Below are positions 17,438-27,290 of a stretch of DNA of 64,000 nt, piece after piece. The DNA is taken from the NCBI RefSeq assembly GCF_036320655.1, contig NZ_CP143258.1, positions 372,001 through 436,000 on the forward strand. Reading direction: 5' to 3'. The notes beneath the pieces were generated by a model that was not told where the DNA came from, did not search any database, and was given only the letters and a program-made list of their open reading frames with translations. How positions within the stretch are numbered: position 1 is the stretch's first letter; each line of letters begins with the position of its first letter. The position numbers and the translations under genes were made by a program. This DNA comes from Porphyromonas pogonae (GTDB taxonomy: Bacteria > Bacteroidota > Bacteroidia > Bacteroidales > Porphyromonadaceae).

Positions 17438-20074
17438 ATGGCTAAGAAAGTAGCTGAAACTCCTCTGATGAAACAATATCTCCAGATCAAGGAGAAACAT
17501 CCAGATGCGGTGTTGTTGTTTAGAGTGGGTGACTTCTATGAGACTTTTTCCGACGATGCTATTATAGCTTCAGAGATCTTGGGAATTACCCTCACTAAGC
17601 GTGCCAACGGGGCTGCGCAGTTTGTTGAGCTGGCAGGTTTTCCGCATCATGCGCTGGACACCTACCTACCCAAGCTTGTGAGAGCAGGCAAGCGTGTAGC
17701 TATCTGTGATCAACTCGAAGACCCGAAGCAAACCAAGAAGTTAGTCAAGCGAGGTATTACCGAGTTGGTAACGCCCGGAGTGGTTATGGGAGATAATGTG
17801 CTCGAAAATAAAGAAAACAATTACCTTGCAGCCCTCAAGCAGCTCAAAAATAATTGTTGCGGTTTGGCACTTCTGGACATATCCACCGGTGAGTTTTTGT
17901 GCACCGAAGGTTCTCGCGATTACATCGATAAACTACTTACCAATTACCAGCCCAAAGAAATTTTAATAGAGCGGAATCAACGTGCCCTTTTTGATACATT
18001 CTTTCATACCAAAGCTTTTATTTTCGAGTTGGAGGACTGGTATTTCTCCGCCGATAATAATAGGGATATGTTGTTGGCTCATTTCGGTGTGCAGAGTCTC
18101 AAAGGGTTTGGTATCGAAGATATGGTACCAGCATACACAGCGGCAGGAGCCATACTCAACTACCTCAAACTTACCAATCATCTTGAGATAAAACACATCT
18201 CTACTCTAAGTCGCATTGATAATACAGGTTATGTGCGTCTCGATAAGTTCACGCTGAGAAGCCTGGAGCTTATCCACACCATGAGCGACGATAACGGTAA
18301 AAGCCTATTGGATATATTGGATCACACGGTGACCCCAATGGGAGGGCGCTTATTGCGCAAGTGGATTGTATTCCCACTCACCGATGACAAAGCAATACGC
18401 CACAGACAACTCATGGTGGAGTACCTTTTCAAACACCCTGAGGTGAGGGAGCAGCTTCATGAGCATCTCTGTGAGATCGGTGATATGGAGCGATTGGTTT
18501 CCAAGGCTGCCGTAGGTAGGATCAGTCCGCGGGAAGTGGTGCAGTTGAGATTTGCTTTGCAGGCACTCGAGCCCGTGCATCGTTTGTGTATGGAGGCCGA
18601 TGAGCCGGAAGTGCATCGTCTGGGAAAGCAGATCAAGCTGTGTACAGATATACGTGACCGCATCATGCGAGAAATACAACCCGACGCCCCTATTGCTTTG
18701 GGGCGCGGCCCTGTAGTGATGTCCGAGGTAGATACAGAGCTGGACGAGCTACGCAATCTTTCTGCTCACGGCAAAGATTACCTGCTTGCGATGCAGCAGC
18801 GTGAGAGCGAGCGCACGGGTATTACCAGTCTCAAGATAGCGTTCAATAATGTATTCGGTTACTATATCGAAGTACGCAATACTCACAAAGACAAAGTCCC
18901 GCCCGAGTGGATACGTAAGCAAACACTGGTCAATGCCGAGAGGTACATCACCGAAGAGCTCAAGCATTATGAAGAGAAGATACTGGGAGCTGAGGAGCGC
19001 ATAGCTGCTATCGAAAGCCGGATATTCTTTGATCTCATCGGAGCACTGGCTTGTGAGATACAAAATATACAGCTTGATGCCCGCATTGTGGCAGAACTCG
19101 ATTGTATTTATGCTCTGGCCGAGGTGGCACGCCATAATAAATATGTATGTCCTGTAGTGGACAATTCCAAGATCATAGACATCAAGAAAGGACGTCATGC
19201 CGTGATAGAGCAACAGTTACCCCATGACAAGCCTTACATCCCCAATGATGTTTACCTCGACGATACCAAACAGCAGATCATGATGATTACCGGTCCCAAC
19301 ATGAGCGGTAAGTCAGCACTCCTGCGCCAGACAGCTCTTATCACTCTGCTGGCGCAGATAGGCAGTTTTGTTCCTGCCGAATCCGCACGCATCGGTGTAG
19401 TCGATAGCATCTTTACCCGTGTGGGAGCTTCGGACAATATCTCACGGGGCGAATCAACCTTTATGGTGGAGATGCAGGAAGCCTCCAATATTCTCAATAA
19501 CCTTACACCGCGAAGTCTTGTCCTTTTCGATGAGCTGGGCAGAGGCACCAGTACCTATGACGGTATATCCATTGCCTGGGCTATTGTGGAGTATCTGCAC
19601 AACAATCCGCGAGGCAAAGCCAAAACACTCTTTGCTACCCATTATCACGAGCTCAACGAGATGGAGGGTCAGCTCCCACGTGTACATAATTATAATGTGT
19701 CTGCGCGTGAGGTGGAGGGTAAAATGCTTTTCCTTCGTAAGCTGGAGCCGGGAGGCAGTGCGCACAGCTTCGGTATTCAGGTAGCCAAGTTGGGCGGTAT
19801 GCCCCCGTCCATTGTGGAGCGTGCTACGGAAATACTCAAACAACTCGAACAAGAACATATCGGAGCTCCTGAAAACCTCAAAGAGCAAAAACATATCAAG
19901 ACCAAGAAGACGGAAAAAACCGTAGATGGTTATCAGTTGAGTCTCTTTCAGCTTGATGATCCCGTATTGTCACAGATCAGGGATATGCTCTTACAAGTCG
20001 ATGTCAATAATCTTACACCGCTTGAGGCGCTCAATAAACTTAGCGATATCAAGAAAGTTCTCAAGGGATATTGA
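17438..20074 (+). CDS. mutS: DNA mismatch repair protein MutS
   Basis: Mismatch recognition ATPase, 878 residues, full length. The N-terminal mismatch-binding domain contains [17 protein letters not shown] with the Phe-x-Glu mismatch wedge (FYE). The ATPase domain has Walker [18 protein letters not shown], Walker [17 protein letters not shown] and the H-loop [14 protein letters not shown]. The C-terminal tail after residue 800 ([18 protein letters not shown]) includes a QLSLF segment like the beta-clamp-binding peptide of MutS. It lies 43 bp after the racemase-like gene and is followed 57 bp after its stop by a MITE copy. Confidence 0.97.
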   Translation: MAKKVAETPLMKQYLQIKEKHPDAVLLFRVGDFYETFSDDAIIASEILGITLTKRANGAAQFVELAGFPHHALDTYLPKLVRAGKRVAICDQLEDPKQTKKLVKRGITELVTPGVVMGDNVLENKENNYLAALKQLKNNCCGLALLDISTGEFLCTEGSRDYIDKLLTNYQPKEILIERNQRALFDTFFHTKAFIFELEDWYFSADNNRDMLLAHFGVQSLKGFGIEDMVPAYTAAGAILNYLKLTNHLEIKHISTLSRIDNTGYVRLDKFTLRSLELIHTMSDDNGKSLLDILDHTVTPMGGRLLRKWIVFPLTDDKAIRHRQLMVEYLFKHPEVREQLHEHLCEIGDMERLVSKAAVGRISPREVVQLRFALQALEPVHRLCMEADEPEVHRLGKQIKLCTDIRDRIMREIQPDAPIALGRGPVVMSEVDTELDELRNLSAHGKDYLLAMQQRESERTGITSLKIAFNNVFGYYIEVRNTHKDKVPPEWIRKQTLVNAERYITEELKHYEEKILGAEERIAAIESRIFFDLIGALACEIQNIQLDARIVAELDCIYALAEVARHNKYVCPVVDNSKIIDIKKGRHAVIEQQLPHDKPYIPNDVYLDDTKQQIMMITGPNMSGKSALLRQTALITLLAQIGSFVPAESARIGVVDSIFTRVGASDNISRGESTFMVEMQEASNILNNLTPRSLVLFDELGRGTSTYDGISIAWAIVEYLHNNPRGKAKTLFATHYHELNEMEGQLPRVHNYNVSAREVEGKMLFLRKLEPGGSAHSFGIQVAKLGGMPPSIVERATEILKQLEQEHIGAPENLKEQKHIKTKKTEKTVDGYQLSLFQLDDPVLSQIRDMLLQVDVNNLTPLEALNKLSDIKKVLKGY

Positions 20075-20131
20075 TGCCTTATGCATCTTGGTAAGTTGTA
20101 TCCTCTCTTTCACAAGGGTGGTATACAACTA

Positions 20132-20318
20132 GAGACCGTTGCATAGCAGGCCAATTGCTTCGTTGCTTGCGACATTCGTGCTTGGTCATTTACCTGAAGT
20201 AAACTCCCTGTGCACTCACTCTTAGCGCCTTGCACTTTACCCTCTCTGCCCGGTCAAAGTGTCTTTTGTCGGCTTTGCCTCCAAGATCCATGAGACAGTT
20301 GACTTTTGCAACAGTCTC
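20132..20318 (-). mobile_element. 187-bp MITE, copy 1 (inverted)
   Basis: Begins GAGACCGTTGCATAGC and ends with a hairpin-forming GAGACAGTTGACTTTTGCAA-type end. It is flanked by a perfect 5-bp duplication AACTA (20127-20131 and 20319-20323). It is the reverse complement of copies at 22180 and 52097, all exactly 187 bp. No coding capacity of note. Confidence 0.9.
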
Positions 20319-20423
20319 AACTAAGCTTTTGTTCTTTTTTGTGGGAAATTACTCCGTCACAGGAGTGCGGAGCATAGCGCTTCACACTCCTGTTGTAACG
20401 AAGTCTGAGTTCATTTCCTTTGC

Positions 20424-22022
20424 CTAAAAACCCATTTGGTATTTTGACCAGTATTCATCTCCCATCTCTTGCCAGCGAAGCATGGCCGCTCCCGCAAAGT
20501 CGGCTGTGTATTCGTTGAGGAACTTGGTTGCCTCTTCTGCTCCGTGTGCCGTGAGTATCTTCTTATACTCAGCTTCCACCCAGGGTAGCTCACGCACGCC
20601 TTTGTCGGTAAATCTCTTCACCGCTTCTTCTATATTAGCTCTGTTGCGTCCCCAGCGTACTGAGGCCAGCTTATTGGCCCGGCGAAAACTCCACACTGCT
20701 GCATCCGTGCGGAAGCGATGTTGGCCACACACCTCGAAACTTTTGGGTAGTTGTGTATTGCCTGCAAAGATGGGGATGCGCGGGCTCTGTGCCGGATTGT
20801 CAAAAGCAAACCATACCACACCGCCTATAGCATCGGGGAGCCAGCTGCGAAGCTGTATCACCGTCGAATATGCACATTGAGGTACTGCTATGGTGCGCTG
20901 GCGTTTCACTACATCTTTCTTGATGCCGTTGAGCATAGTCACCATATCTGTGGTCATCCATGGGTTTGCCGCCGGGCTGGTTATGGTATCTGTTTTCTCG
21001 GTCTTTTTGTCTTTTACCTCAACTTTGAGGTTCTTGAGCATGTCATATTCAGTACCTTCATAAGTTTGGCGCAGCACAGCCATCACATCAGTGACATCTA
21101 CAGGCTTGTCGGGCTTTACACTGAAAGGCATCTCTTCCCTGTCGTCAAATTTGAGTCCCAGTGACGGAGCAAAATAGTTGAGGATAAAATATTCCCGTAT
21201 CATATAAGCCTTCTTGTCTTTGCTATAAGCCTTCCAAAAAACAAACGGCTCTTTTCCATCCCAGAATCCTAGTTCTTTGGCAGCTGCAGACACATTGGCC
21301 GAAGCCATGAAGTACTCAGGGTCTTTGAGTATCTTACCTATACGAGGTATATTGGCCGATACACCGATGTGATCATCAGGTATTCTCCGGGCTGCCCATA
21401 CGCCACCTATCTTGTCCTTTCCCACACCGAATATCTCCATCTGCCACACCTCTTTGGGATCTGCTATGGTGAGGCACTCGCCATAGTCAGCATAGCCGTG
21501 TTTCTCAATCAGCTCACCTATGAGTTTGATAGCTTGTCTTGCGGTAGAACATCTTTCCAGCGCTATCCGCTGTAGCTCTTCTATCATAAACATAGCTTTG
21601 GGGTTTATCAGTTCCGTTTTGCCCTCAATAGTGGTTTCGCCTATACCGAGTTGTTTTTCATTGAGACAAGGATAGGAGGTGTCGAGGTATTTGTAGGTGC
21701 TGCGTATTTGTTTTATGCGCCCTTTCTCTGTCATTTTGGTTTGGTCATCGGGGTATTCCGTGTGCATACGCCCTTCGTACACTGCCTCCACCGTATCTTT
21801 GGTGTAGGTTTTGGCAGGTCTCATGGTGAGCCACGTACGGTACCAGCTATCGCAGGTATGGCTAGTCATCACGGAACCATCCACAGAGGCTTTTTTGCCC
21901 ACCATTACACTGGTGCAGCTTTCAGGAGATCGCCAAGGTCTGTCCGTATCATCATTTTGGGCAAGCAAAGGCTGTATCACGCCCACACAAACAGATAAGA
22001 AAAAAGTGAAAAAACGCTTCAT
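20424..22022 (-). CDS. Secreted C69-family dipeptidase
   Basis: A 532-residue exported peptidase of the PepD/C69 (Ntn-hydrolase) family. Residues 1-21 form a signal peptide ending LLAQ. The expected N-terminal nucleophile cysteine is Cys36 in ESCTSVMVGKKASVDGSVMT, followed by the SHTCDSWYRTW segment typical of the family. Further family segments are GIGETTIEGKTEL, MIEELQRIALERCSTARQAIKLIGELIEKHGY and LTIADPKEVWQMEIFG. It would cleave dipeptides in the periplasm, fitting an asaccharolytic, peptide-using lifestyle. It stands alone between two inverted MITE copies (20132 and 22180). Confidence 0.92.
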   Translation of the reverse strand: MKRFFTFFLSVCVGVIQPLLAQNDDTDRPWRSPESCTSVMVGKKASVDGSVMTSHTCDSWYRTWLTMRPAKTYTKDTVEAVYEGRMHTEYPDDQTKMTEKGRIKQIRSTYKYLDTSYPCLNEKQLGIGETTIEGKTELINPKAMFMIEELQRIALERCSTARQAIKLIGELIEKHGYADYGECLTIADPKEVWQMEIFGVGKDKIGGVWAARRIPDDHIGVSANIPRIGKILKDPEYFMASANVSAAAKELGFWDGKEPFVFWKAYSKDKKAYMIREYFILNYFAPSLGLKFDDREEMPFSVKPDKPVDVTDVMAVLRQTYEGTEYDMLKNLKVEVKDKKTEKTDTITSPAANPWMTTDMVTMLNGIKKDVVKRQRTIAVPQCAYSTVIQLRSWLPDAIGGVVWFAFDNPAQSPRIPIFAGNTQLPKSFEVCGQHRFRTDAAVWSFRRANKLASVRWGRNRANIEEAVKRFTDKGVRELPWVEAEYKKILTAHGAEEATKFLNEYTADFAGAAMLRWQEMGDEYWSKYQMGF

Positions 22023-22179
22023 ATAGATTAATAATTTAGATTTAAAAAGCTGTTAACAATCTTCGCAGTCTAATGAAAAACGAAGATAATAAAAGAACCT
22101 CATAGAGAGCTCAATATTGGGCGTGAAAAAAGATTGGCTATTGAGCTGAATGAGCGAAAGGGGGGGGATGAGGATAGAA

Positions 22180-22366
22180 GAGACTGTTGCAAAAGTCAAC
22201 AGTCTCCTGGATTTTGGAGGGAAAGCCGACAAAAGACACTTTGACCGGGCAGAGAAGGTAAAGTGCAAGGCGATAAGAGTGAGTGCACAGGGAGTTTACT
22301 TCAGGTAAATGACCAAGCGCGAATCTCGCAAGCAACGAAGCAATTGGCCTGCTATGCAACGGTCTC
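22180..22366 (+). mobile_element. 187-bp MITE, copy 2
   Basis: Starts GAGACTGTTGCAAAAGTC and ends GCTATGCAACGGTCTC, giving 12-bp terminal inverted repeats GAGACYGTTGCA. Perfect 5-bp duplication TAGAA on both sides (22175-22179 and 22367-22371). The left end folds into a 10-bp hairpin. The flanking gene-free DNA (22023-22179 and 22367-22478) shows only a G-run and a terminator. Confidence 0.92.
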
Positions 22367-22405
22367 TAGAAGTGAATGTTGATCACCTTACCTGCATAAA
22401 AAAGG

Positions 22406-22444
22406 AAAGAGGTGCAGCAATCGTCAGGACTGCTGCACCTCTTT
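22406..22444 (-). terminator. Terminator of the DUF4332 gene
   Basis: Perfect 14-bp stem (22406-22419 with 22431-22444), loop of 11, with CCTTTTTTA following on the minus strand. Confidence 0.9.
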
Positions 22445-22478
22445 CGGTATTATAGAGTTTCTCTAAAAAATAGAGTCT

Positions 22479-22889
22479 TTAGTATTCCAATATTCTTGGA
22501 AGTTCTTTAGCTTGGGCTACCCATTTCCTTACCATTTTTATAACAGGAATGCGACGCACGAGTTTCTTTTTTTCATTAGTTTCTACTAAGGCCGTGGTAA
22601 GATTCTCGGGGTTACGGGTTGCAAGTTCGGCCACAGTATCTACGCCTGTTGCTTCAAGAAGTTCAGAATATTCACTACCTACACCTTTGATGCGGTATAA
22701 GTCAGCCATATTGGCGTATTTCAACACCTTTTCCGGCGTAAGACCTGTTTGTTCTGCCACATGTTTGCGTCCTGATTTCTTGGCGCAAGCTTTGAGTAGC
22801 TGGTCTGTTCTGCGGATGTCGATCTTCTCGAACTTGGCGGCTATCTGAGGACCTATCCCTTCCAAGTCTACTAATTTGTAATTTGCCAT
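22479..22889 (-). CDS. DUF4332 helix-hairpin-helix protein
   Basis: A 136-residue soluble protein with two helix-hairpin-helix-like repeats: LVDLEGIGPQIAAKFEKIDI (residues 6-25) and LYRIKGVGSEYSELLEATGV (about 65-84), each with the hGhG turn that contacts nucleic-acid backbone, as in the DUF4332 family. Basic C-terminus (KKKLVRRIPVIKMVRKW). It is probably a nucleic-acid-associated protein of unknown role. Single-gene unit with its own terminator; an 11-bp inverted repeat (22986-23024) lies in the divergent intergenic region. Confidence 0.85.
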   Translation of the reverse strand: MANYKLVDLEGIGPQIAAKFEKIDIRRTDQLLKACAKKSGRKHVAEQTGLTPEKVLKYANMADLYRIKGVGSEYSELLEATGVDTVAELATRNPENLTTALVETNEKKKLVRRIPVIKMVRKWVAQAKELPRILEY

Positions 22890-22985
22890 AACTATAAGAT
22901 TTTTTTAATAGGGTAATCAAACTACAGTTTTGGATAACTTTTTTTACTATTTATCCTGGTAGAATTAATAGTTATCCAAATTATC

Positions 22986-23024
22986 GTGTAAATATAAGAA
23001 TATTTCCATAAAATATATTTACAC
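22986..23024. promoter_or_regulatory. 11-bp inverted repeat between divergent genes
   Basis: GTGTAAATATA (22986-22996) and TATATTTACAC (23014-23024), perfect arms separated by 17 bp, in the interval between the DUF4332 gene and the lipoprotein gene. Could be an operator; no regulator can be assigned. Confidence 0.4.
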
Positions 23025-23137
23025 AATGTAACATTTAACATTTGCAAGTTCTTTTATAAGGCGTATTTATAAATATTATCCTTAAATGAACTATCGTGGG
23101 GCTTTGGCTTTTATTATATAGAAACAACGCATATAGT

Positions 23138-24010
23138 ATGAATAATATTTTCAAGCATGGCTTTTTTTATTTTATTGTTGTTCTTAGCCTTATAGGTTGC
23201 AATAGAATAAAACAATCAAAAACGCAAATTATCAGGGATAGTATAGACAGCATGGAAGTCAGGGATATACAGTCTCAGCTTACCATCGATACCCTGCAAA
23301 ATGAGTTGCCGTCACTGCATCTCAAGTTCACTTCCGGCCATGTCAAAGCCGACCTCATCACTTCCAAAGACAGTGTATCTACCGAGAGGTGCGGCATGGA
23401 TAAGAAGCTTATAGACTCTCTGGGCAAGATCTATCACAATGTTTTTGAGCTTTCAGAAAGAGCTGAAAAAATTATCTTGAGCCAACCCCGTATGAATGCT
23501 GATGTAAGACGTACCGACAAAGGGCTGGAAGTCAAGTTAGCTTCAGGCGAATGGGTCACTTCCATGTCACGTGGGCATGATACGGATGGTCGCAGAGATG
23601 TCTTCGAGCATTACTACACAGCTCAGGGTTATTATCTCATCCATTCTTTGTGGGATGAGGGAGAGGTGTATATGCTCATCGACAAAAACGGAGGGGAAGC
23701 GTATGAGATGTTTGGTCCGCCTTGTTTCAGTCCCCAAGGTAAGTTTGCCCTTTCCATTAGCTCAGATGTCGTAGCGGGTTATATACCCTCGGGCATACAG
23801 CTATGGGAGAAGGATGACCAGGGCAAGTTACTGCCTGTGCTCACCTATGATGCAGGTCAGTGGGGATGTACCGGAGTGCAGTGGCTCAATGAAAATGAAG
23901 CCATACTCCAATGTGAATACCAATCGGAGGATGTAGGAGCTTCTAAGCCTTCGACCAAGAAATTTTATGCCAAGCTTACTCTCTTCGACACCCCGCATGC
24001 TTCTCGCTGA
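23138..24010 (+). CDS. Putative lipoprotein of unknown function
   Basis: From ATG 23138 the product has 290 residues with a lipoprotein signal (FYFIVVLSLIGC, lipid Cys at about residue 21). An upstream in-frame ATG at 23096 adds 14 residues before the signal and is unlikely. The body (about 60-280) is a mixed soluble domain with repeated beta-like segments such as GYYLIHSLWDEGEVYMLIDK, GKFALSISSDVVAGYIPSGI and GVQWLNENEAILQCEYQ, suggestive of a partial beta-propeller. No family recognised. The hairpin at 24111-24144 may terminate it. Confidence 0.75.
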   Translation: MNNIFKHGFFYFIVVLSLIGCNRIKQSKTQIIRDSIDSMEVRDIQSQLTIDTLQNELPSLHLKFTSGHVKADLITSKDSVSTERCGMDKKLIDSLGKIYHNVFELSERAEKIILSQPRMNADVRRTDKGLEVKLASGEWVTSMSRGHDTDGRRDVFEHYYTAQGYYLIHSLWDEGEVYMLIDKNGGEAYEMFGPPCFSPQGKFALSISSDVVAGYIPSGIQLWEKDDQGKLLPVLTYDAGQWGCTGVQWLNENEAILQCEYQSEDVGASKPSTKKFYAKLTLFDTPHASR

Positions 24011-24110
24011 GGACTATCCCGGTGTTTCTCAGTAATATGAGGCTGACTCCTGAGGGGTGCTCCGTATCTCTCGGTCATTTTTCGAAGAGTAATTTGTAGT
24101 CACATGCCGT

Positions 24111-24144
24111 CATGCGGGCAGAGAATCAGTTCTCTGCCCGCATG
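24111..24144. terminator. Strong hairpin after the lipoprotein gene
   Basis: Perfect 15-bp stem (24111-24125 with 24130-24144), TCAG loop, about 100 bp after the stop, followed by CCTTTATGG. The remainder of 24011-24409 holds nothing I can name. Confidence 0.65.
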
Positions 24145-24409
24145 ACCTTTATGGCATGTCTTATGCCGGTAACACCTAAGTTTGATGTCCCATAACTTTC
24201 CGGCAGTGGTGTTGTGATTCTTCTTTGCCTGATCTAAATTTTTCATAAGCTCAGGAAGGTAACTTACTCAATGGTATCTCCGGATAGGCCTATCATAATG
24301 TCAAACATGTGTTGCTTTAGTATACCCTATGCACCGCAGAGCTGATACTGCTGAGAAAGCAAAGGAGCATTATCCTACATGTTTTGACATCAATTTTTGT
24401 ATGATTATT

Positions 24410-25843
24410 TAGTCGTCCCTTAAAAAGCACATTTCAGCGCAATCCTCTCCATTGGGAGTGTTTCGCTGATTTTGTTTATTAGGTACAAAAGAAGCTTCAT
24501 GGCTCTTTTGAAGTTATATGCCGCTGCAGCTAACATTACATTGATAGCATCCCCGAAGAGCCCTTTGTAAAAGTTACGTCCCAAGCGATAATCTGATTTT
24601 AAATGTCCGATAGTTGGTTCTATTCCTGCACGCTTGCAGAAAAGTCGATGCTTCTTTTTACGTTGATAATAACTGTCTTTAGCTTTTGGAGTGTCAGGAA
24701 TCAATATCTGCGTACCGTTTATTTCTTTTTTTCCACGGTAACCTCTATCTCCGGCCAGTTTCTTAATCCTTTCTCCCGTGAGTCTCTTCACCTGATCGAG
24801 GCTTTGCTCTATGGTATGTCCGTCGTACTCATTACGGAAAGAAGAGGCTCCCAAAATCACTCCCGTCATGGAGCGTATAATCGAGACTTTGTTTCCAAAC
24901 TCATATTTTTTGTGCTCCTTACCTTTACTGATGCATTGAACATCCGGTTCATGAAGAGAATAAATCTTTTGAGTGGAATTACGCCGTTGCGAAAGAATCC
25001 TTTCAAAGAGGGAAATGAGTTTGTCGTACTCCCTGTTACTACCTAGGTTTCGTTTAAGTTCCCGAACCAAACGTCCCGCTATTGTTCGTAACCGTTTATC
25101 CGCTTTAAGAGCTTTCTTACGGTTCTTGGGATGGTTGCGAAAACGTTGATCCCGATAAATTCTTTTCAATACGAAAGTATAGCTTTGACGAATGGGTAGA
25201 TTGAGAGCCCTTGCGATTTTGAGAACCTTGCCTACTATCTTCTTATGCAACTTGGCATCTGTAGGATAGGTCACATTCTTTTCCTGCACGGTGGAGTCTA
25301 TAAAAGCGGTATCGTGGTGATCCTTATCATTTTTGTCATCATTCACACGAATACTTTCTGCAAGAATAAGCTCTATCCCTCTTTCGCCGATACGTTTGCG
25401 GAAGTGAACCAGTTCCGAGGCATTGCAGGGAAAGGAAGGAGTAAACTCCTGCATGCCACAAAAATATTGAAAATAAGCGTTCTCACTCCATTGTTCTACA
25501 ACAGATTCATCTGAAATATTGCGCAAATGCTTGAGAATTAAAAGACCACACATTAAACGAATAGGCTTACCGGGACGACCATTGTCAGGGCAATACAAGG
25601 AAGAAAAAGCCTCTTCGAACCTTTTCCAATCGATTTTATGGGAAAGTTTATACAGAGGATGTTGCTGGTTGAGCAAATCGTCCAGCGAAGAGAACAGAGA
25701 TTGAACTGTTTGAGTAGGGCGTATCATAAAAAAATCTGCAAGTTTCTATATCCAAAGATACAAAAACTTGCAGATTTATCAAAGAATAGAAGAGTGCAAT
25801 TTGCTGTATATCAGAAAATAAACACGATTTTAAGGGGCGACTA
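24410..25843 (-). mobile_element. Insertion sequence of the IS5 superfamily, complete
   Basis: 1434 bp. Terminal inverted repeats TAGTCGTCCCTTAAAA (left, from 24410) and TTTTAAGGGGCGACTA (right, ending 25843) match at 15 of 16 positions. One intact transposase gene fills the element. A target duplication is not clear: both flanks are T/A-rich (TTATT and TTTAT). It lies between a lipoprotein gene and the end of the butyrate operon and interrupts no recognisable gene. Confidence 0.9.
24420..25727 (-). CDS. IS5-superfamily DDE transposase
   Basis: A 435-residue transposase, apparently intact. The N-terminal DUF772-type domain (NGRPGKPIRLMCGLLILKHL ... DESVVEQWSENAYFQYFCG) is followed by the DDE catalytic region: first Asp in HDTAFIDSTVQEKN, second in LAGDRGYRGKKE, and the final Glu in CKRAGIEPTIGHLKSDYRLGRN. 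The protein ends a few bases inside the left terminal repeat, as is common for compact IS elements. An uninterrupted frame and well-matched ends suggest recent activity. Confidence 0.95.
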   Translation of the reverse strand: MIRPTQTVQSLFSSLDDLLNQQHPLYKLSHKIDWKRFEEAFSSLYCPDNGRPGKPIRLMCGLLILKHLRNISDESVVEQWSENAYFQYFCGMQEFTPSFPCNASELVHFRKRIGERGIELILAESIRVNDDKNDKDHHDTAFIDSTVQEKNVTYPTDAKLHKKIVGKVLKIARALNLPIRQSYTFVLKRIYRDQRFRNHPKNRKKALKADKRLRTIAGRLVRELKRNLGSNREYDKLISLFERILSQRRNSTQKIYSLHEPDVQCISKGKEHKKYEFGNKVSIIRSMTGVILGASSFRNEYDGHTIEQSLDQVKRLTGERIKKLAGDRGYRGKKEINGTQILIPDTPKAKDSYYQRKKKHRLFCKRAGIEPTIGHLKSDYRLGRNFYKGLFGDAINVMLAAAAYNFKRAMKLLLYLINKISETLPMERIALKCAF

Positions 25844-26215
25844 TTTATGCTAATCGCGGTTTAGCTTGGGCTCAGAATGGCGAGGTGATGTGATCCTTAT
25901 TTTTTGAAAGCATAGTGGAGGTAATATCTCGATGGGGGCAATTTGTGGCTCTACTAGGGGGATGGCCTTTTCTCTGCATGCTAAAGAATGCGAATATTTT
26001 GCATGCTGAGGAATGCGGATATCTAAGGCAGCACTCCTATTACAAACAGGAGCCCGCCTGCCATCAACGGCGGTCGGACTCATGCTGAATAGAAAAACCA
26101 ATCTAACTCATTTATAAATTCATTATTTTATATCCAAACTCCAACACTGCTATGGTGGCCTCTTGTTTTGTTTTGGTCAATGCTCGAGGCATGCCTAACA
26201 GGGAGTTTTAAGTGT
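25844..26215. other. Gene-free interval between IS and butyrate operon
   Basis: Contains two imperfect ~25-bp tandem copies beginning GCATGCTAAAGAATGCG and GCATGCTGAGGAATGCG near 25978-26026, and a hairpin repeat (26050-26115) shared with 36757-36830. No gene recognised. Confidence 0.5.
26050..26115. repeat. Dispersed hairpin repeat, copy 1
   Basis: Hairpin of 13-bp imperfect arms (26050-26062 and 26069-26081) around the loop ATCAAC, followed by ATAGAAAAAC and TCTAA. The loop, inner stem CCTGCC/GGCGG and the trailing A-rich block recur at 36757-36830. Confidence 0.7.
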
Positions 26216-26245
26216 GCAGCCTGAAGAAATATTGCTTCAGGCTGC
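26216..26245 (-). terminator. Hairpin after etfA, probable end of the butyrate operon
   Basis: GCAGCCTGAAG (26216-26226) pairs perfectly with CTTCAGGCTGC (26235-26245). It is 27 bp past the etfA stop. No T-run on the minus strand, so termination or 3'-end stabilisation are both possible. Confidence 0.6.
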
Positions 26246-26272
26246 CGTGACTTCAAGAAATTGAACCTTGTT

Positions 26273-27277
26273 TTAAGACTCGCTTCCTCTTTCAAGTTTC
26301 TTGGTAAGTATGGGCACGATCTTGTGCAAATCTCCTACCACACCGAGATCGGCAATATTGAAAATCGGTGCGTACTTATCCTTATTGATAGCAATGATGT
26401 ACTCCGACTCTTCCATACCAGCAAGGTGTTGTATAGCTCCGGATATACCGCAAGCGATATAAACGTCAGGACGCACGGTTTTACCTGTCTGACCAACTTG
26501 TCTTTCGTGACCGATAAGCCCTGCATCTACCATCGCTCTTGATGATGATACCTCGGCATGTATCTTGTCGGCAAGACCTCTGAGTTTGTCAAAACCATGC
26601 TGATTGCCCACACCTCTACCTCCTGATACCAGTACGTTGGCTTCGCTTATGTCTACAAGGCTCTTTTCTTCTTGTACTACTTGCTTCAGGCGTACTCTGG
26701 GATTGTCGAGGTTAAATTTCACATCAAACTCTTCTACCTCGCCTTGGCGCTCAAAGTCGAGCTTGTTTTTGCGCATTACGCCGGGGCGTACAGTGGAGAT
26801 CTGTGGACGATGCTCCTTGCACAGAATAGTAGCCCACAGGTTACCGCCAAAAGCAGGGCGGGTCATCATGAGATGTCCTTCATCAGAAATATCGAGAGAG
26901 GTACAGTCAGCTGTAAGTCCCGTCATGAGGCGGGCAGACAACCGCGGGCCCAGATCACGTCCGATAGTTGTGGCTCCTATCATAACGATCTCAGGCTTTT
27001 TCTCGCGGATAATCTGTGTTATTGCTTGTGTATAGGGTTCAGTGAGATAATGCTCCAACTCGGGGCGATCTACCAGCACAACGCGATCAGCGCCTGCTGC
27101 TATAAGTGAGCGTGACAGCTCACGTACCTGACTACCCAGAAGTATAGCCGTAACCCGAACGTTTAGCTTTGCAGCTAGTTCGCGGGCTTTAGTAATGAGC
27201 TCAAATGCCACGTTGCTGATTTCACCGCCGCGTTGCTCGGCAAAAACAAATATTCCTTTATAATCTGTAATATTCAT
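26273..27277 (-). CDS. etfA: Electron transfer flavoprotein alpha subunit
   Basis: FAD-binding subunit of the Etf heterodimer that exchanges electrons with butyryl-CoA dehydrogenase. The 334 residues comprise an N-terminal alpha/beta domain (GIFVFAEQRGGEISNVAFEL) and the conserved C-terminal FAD domain (LVSGGRGVG, SRAMVDAGL, RQVGQTGKTVRPDVYIACGI, SGAIQHLAGMEESEYIIAIN, ADLGVVGDL). It follows etfB by 13 bp and is the last gene of the eight-gene butyrate operon. Confidence 0.97.
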   Translation of the reverse strand: MNITDYKGIFVFAEQRGGEISNVAFELITKARELAAKLNVRVTAILLGSQVRELSRSLIAAGADRVVLVDRPELEHYLTEPYTQAITQIIREKKPEIVMIGATTIGRDLGPRLSARLMTGLTADCTSLDISDEGHLMMTRPAFGGNLWATILCKEHRPQISTVRPGVMRKNKLDFERQGEVEEFDVKFNLDNPRVRLKQVVQEEKSLVDISEANVLVSGGRGVGNQHGFDKLRGLADKIHAEVSSSRAMVDAGLIGHERQVGQTGKTVRPDVYIACGISGAIQHLAGMEESEYIIAINKDKYAPIFNIADLGVVGDLHKIVPILTKKLERGSES

Positions 27278-27290
27278 GGGGGCTATGGCA

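Noticed and set aside
20230-20427. 65-codon ORF across MITE copy 1
   Set aside because: It is produced by MITE sequence plus flanking DNA; the equivalent ORFs in other copies end in unrelated sequence.
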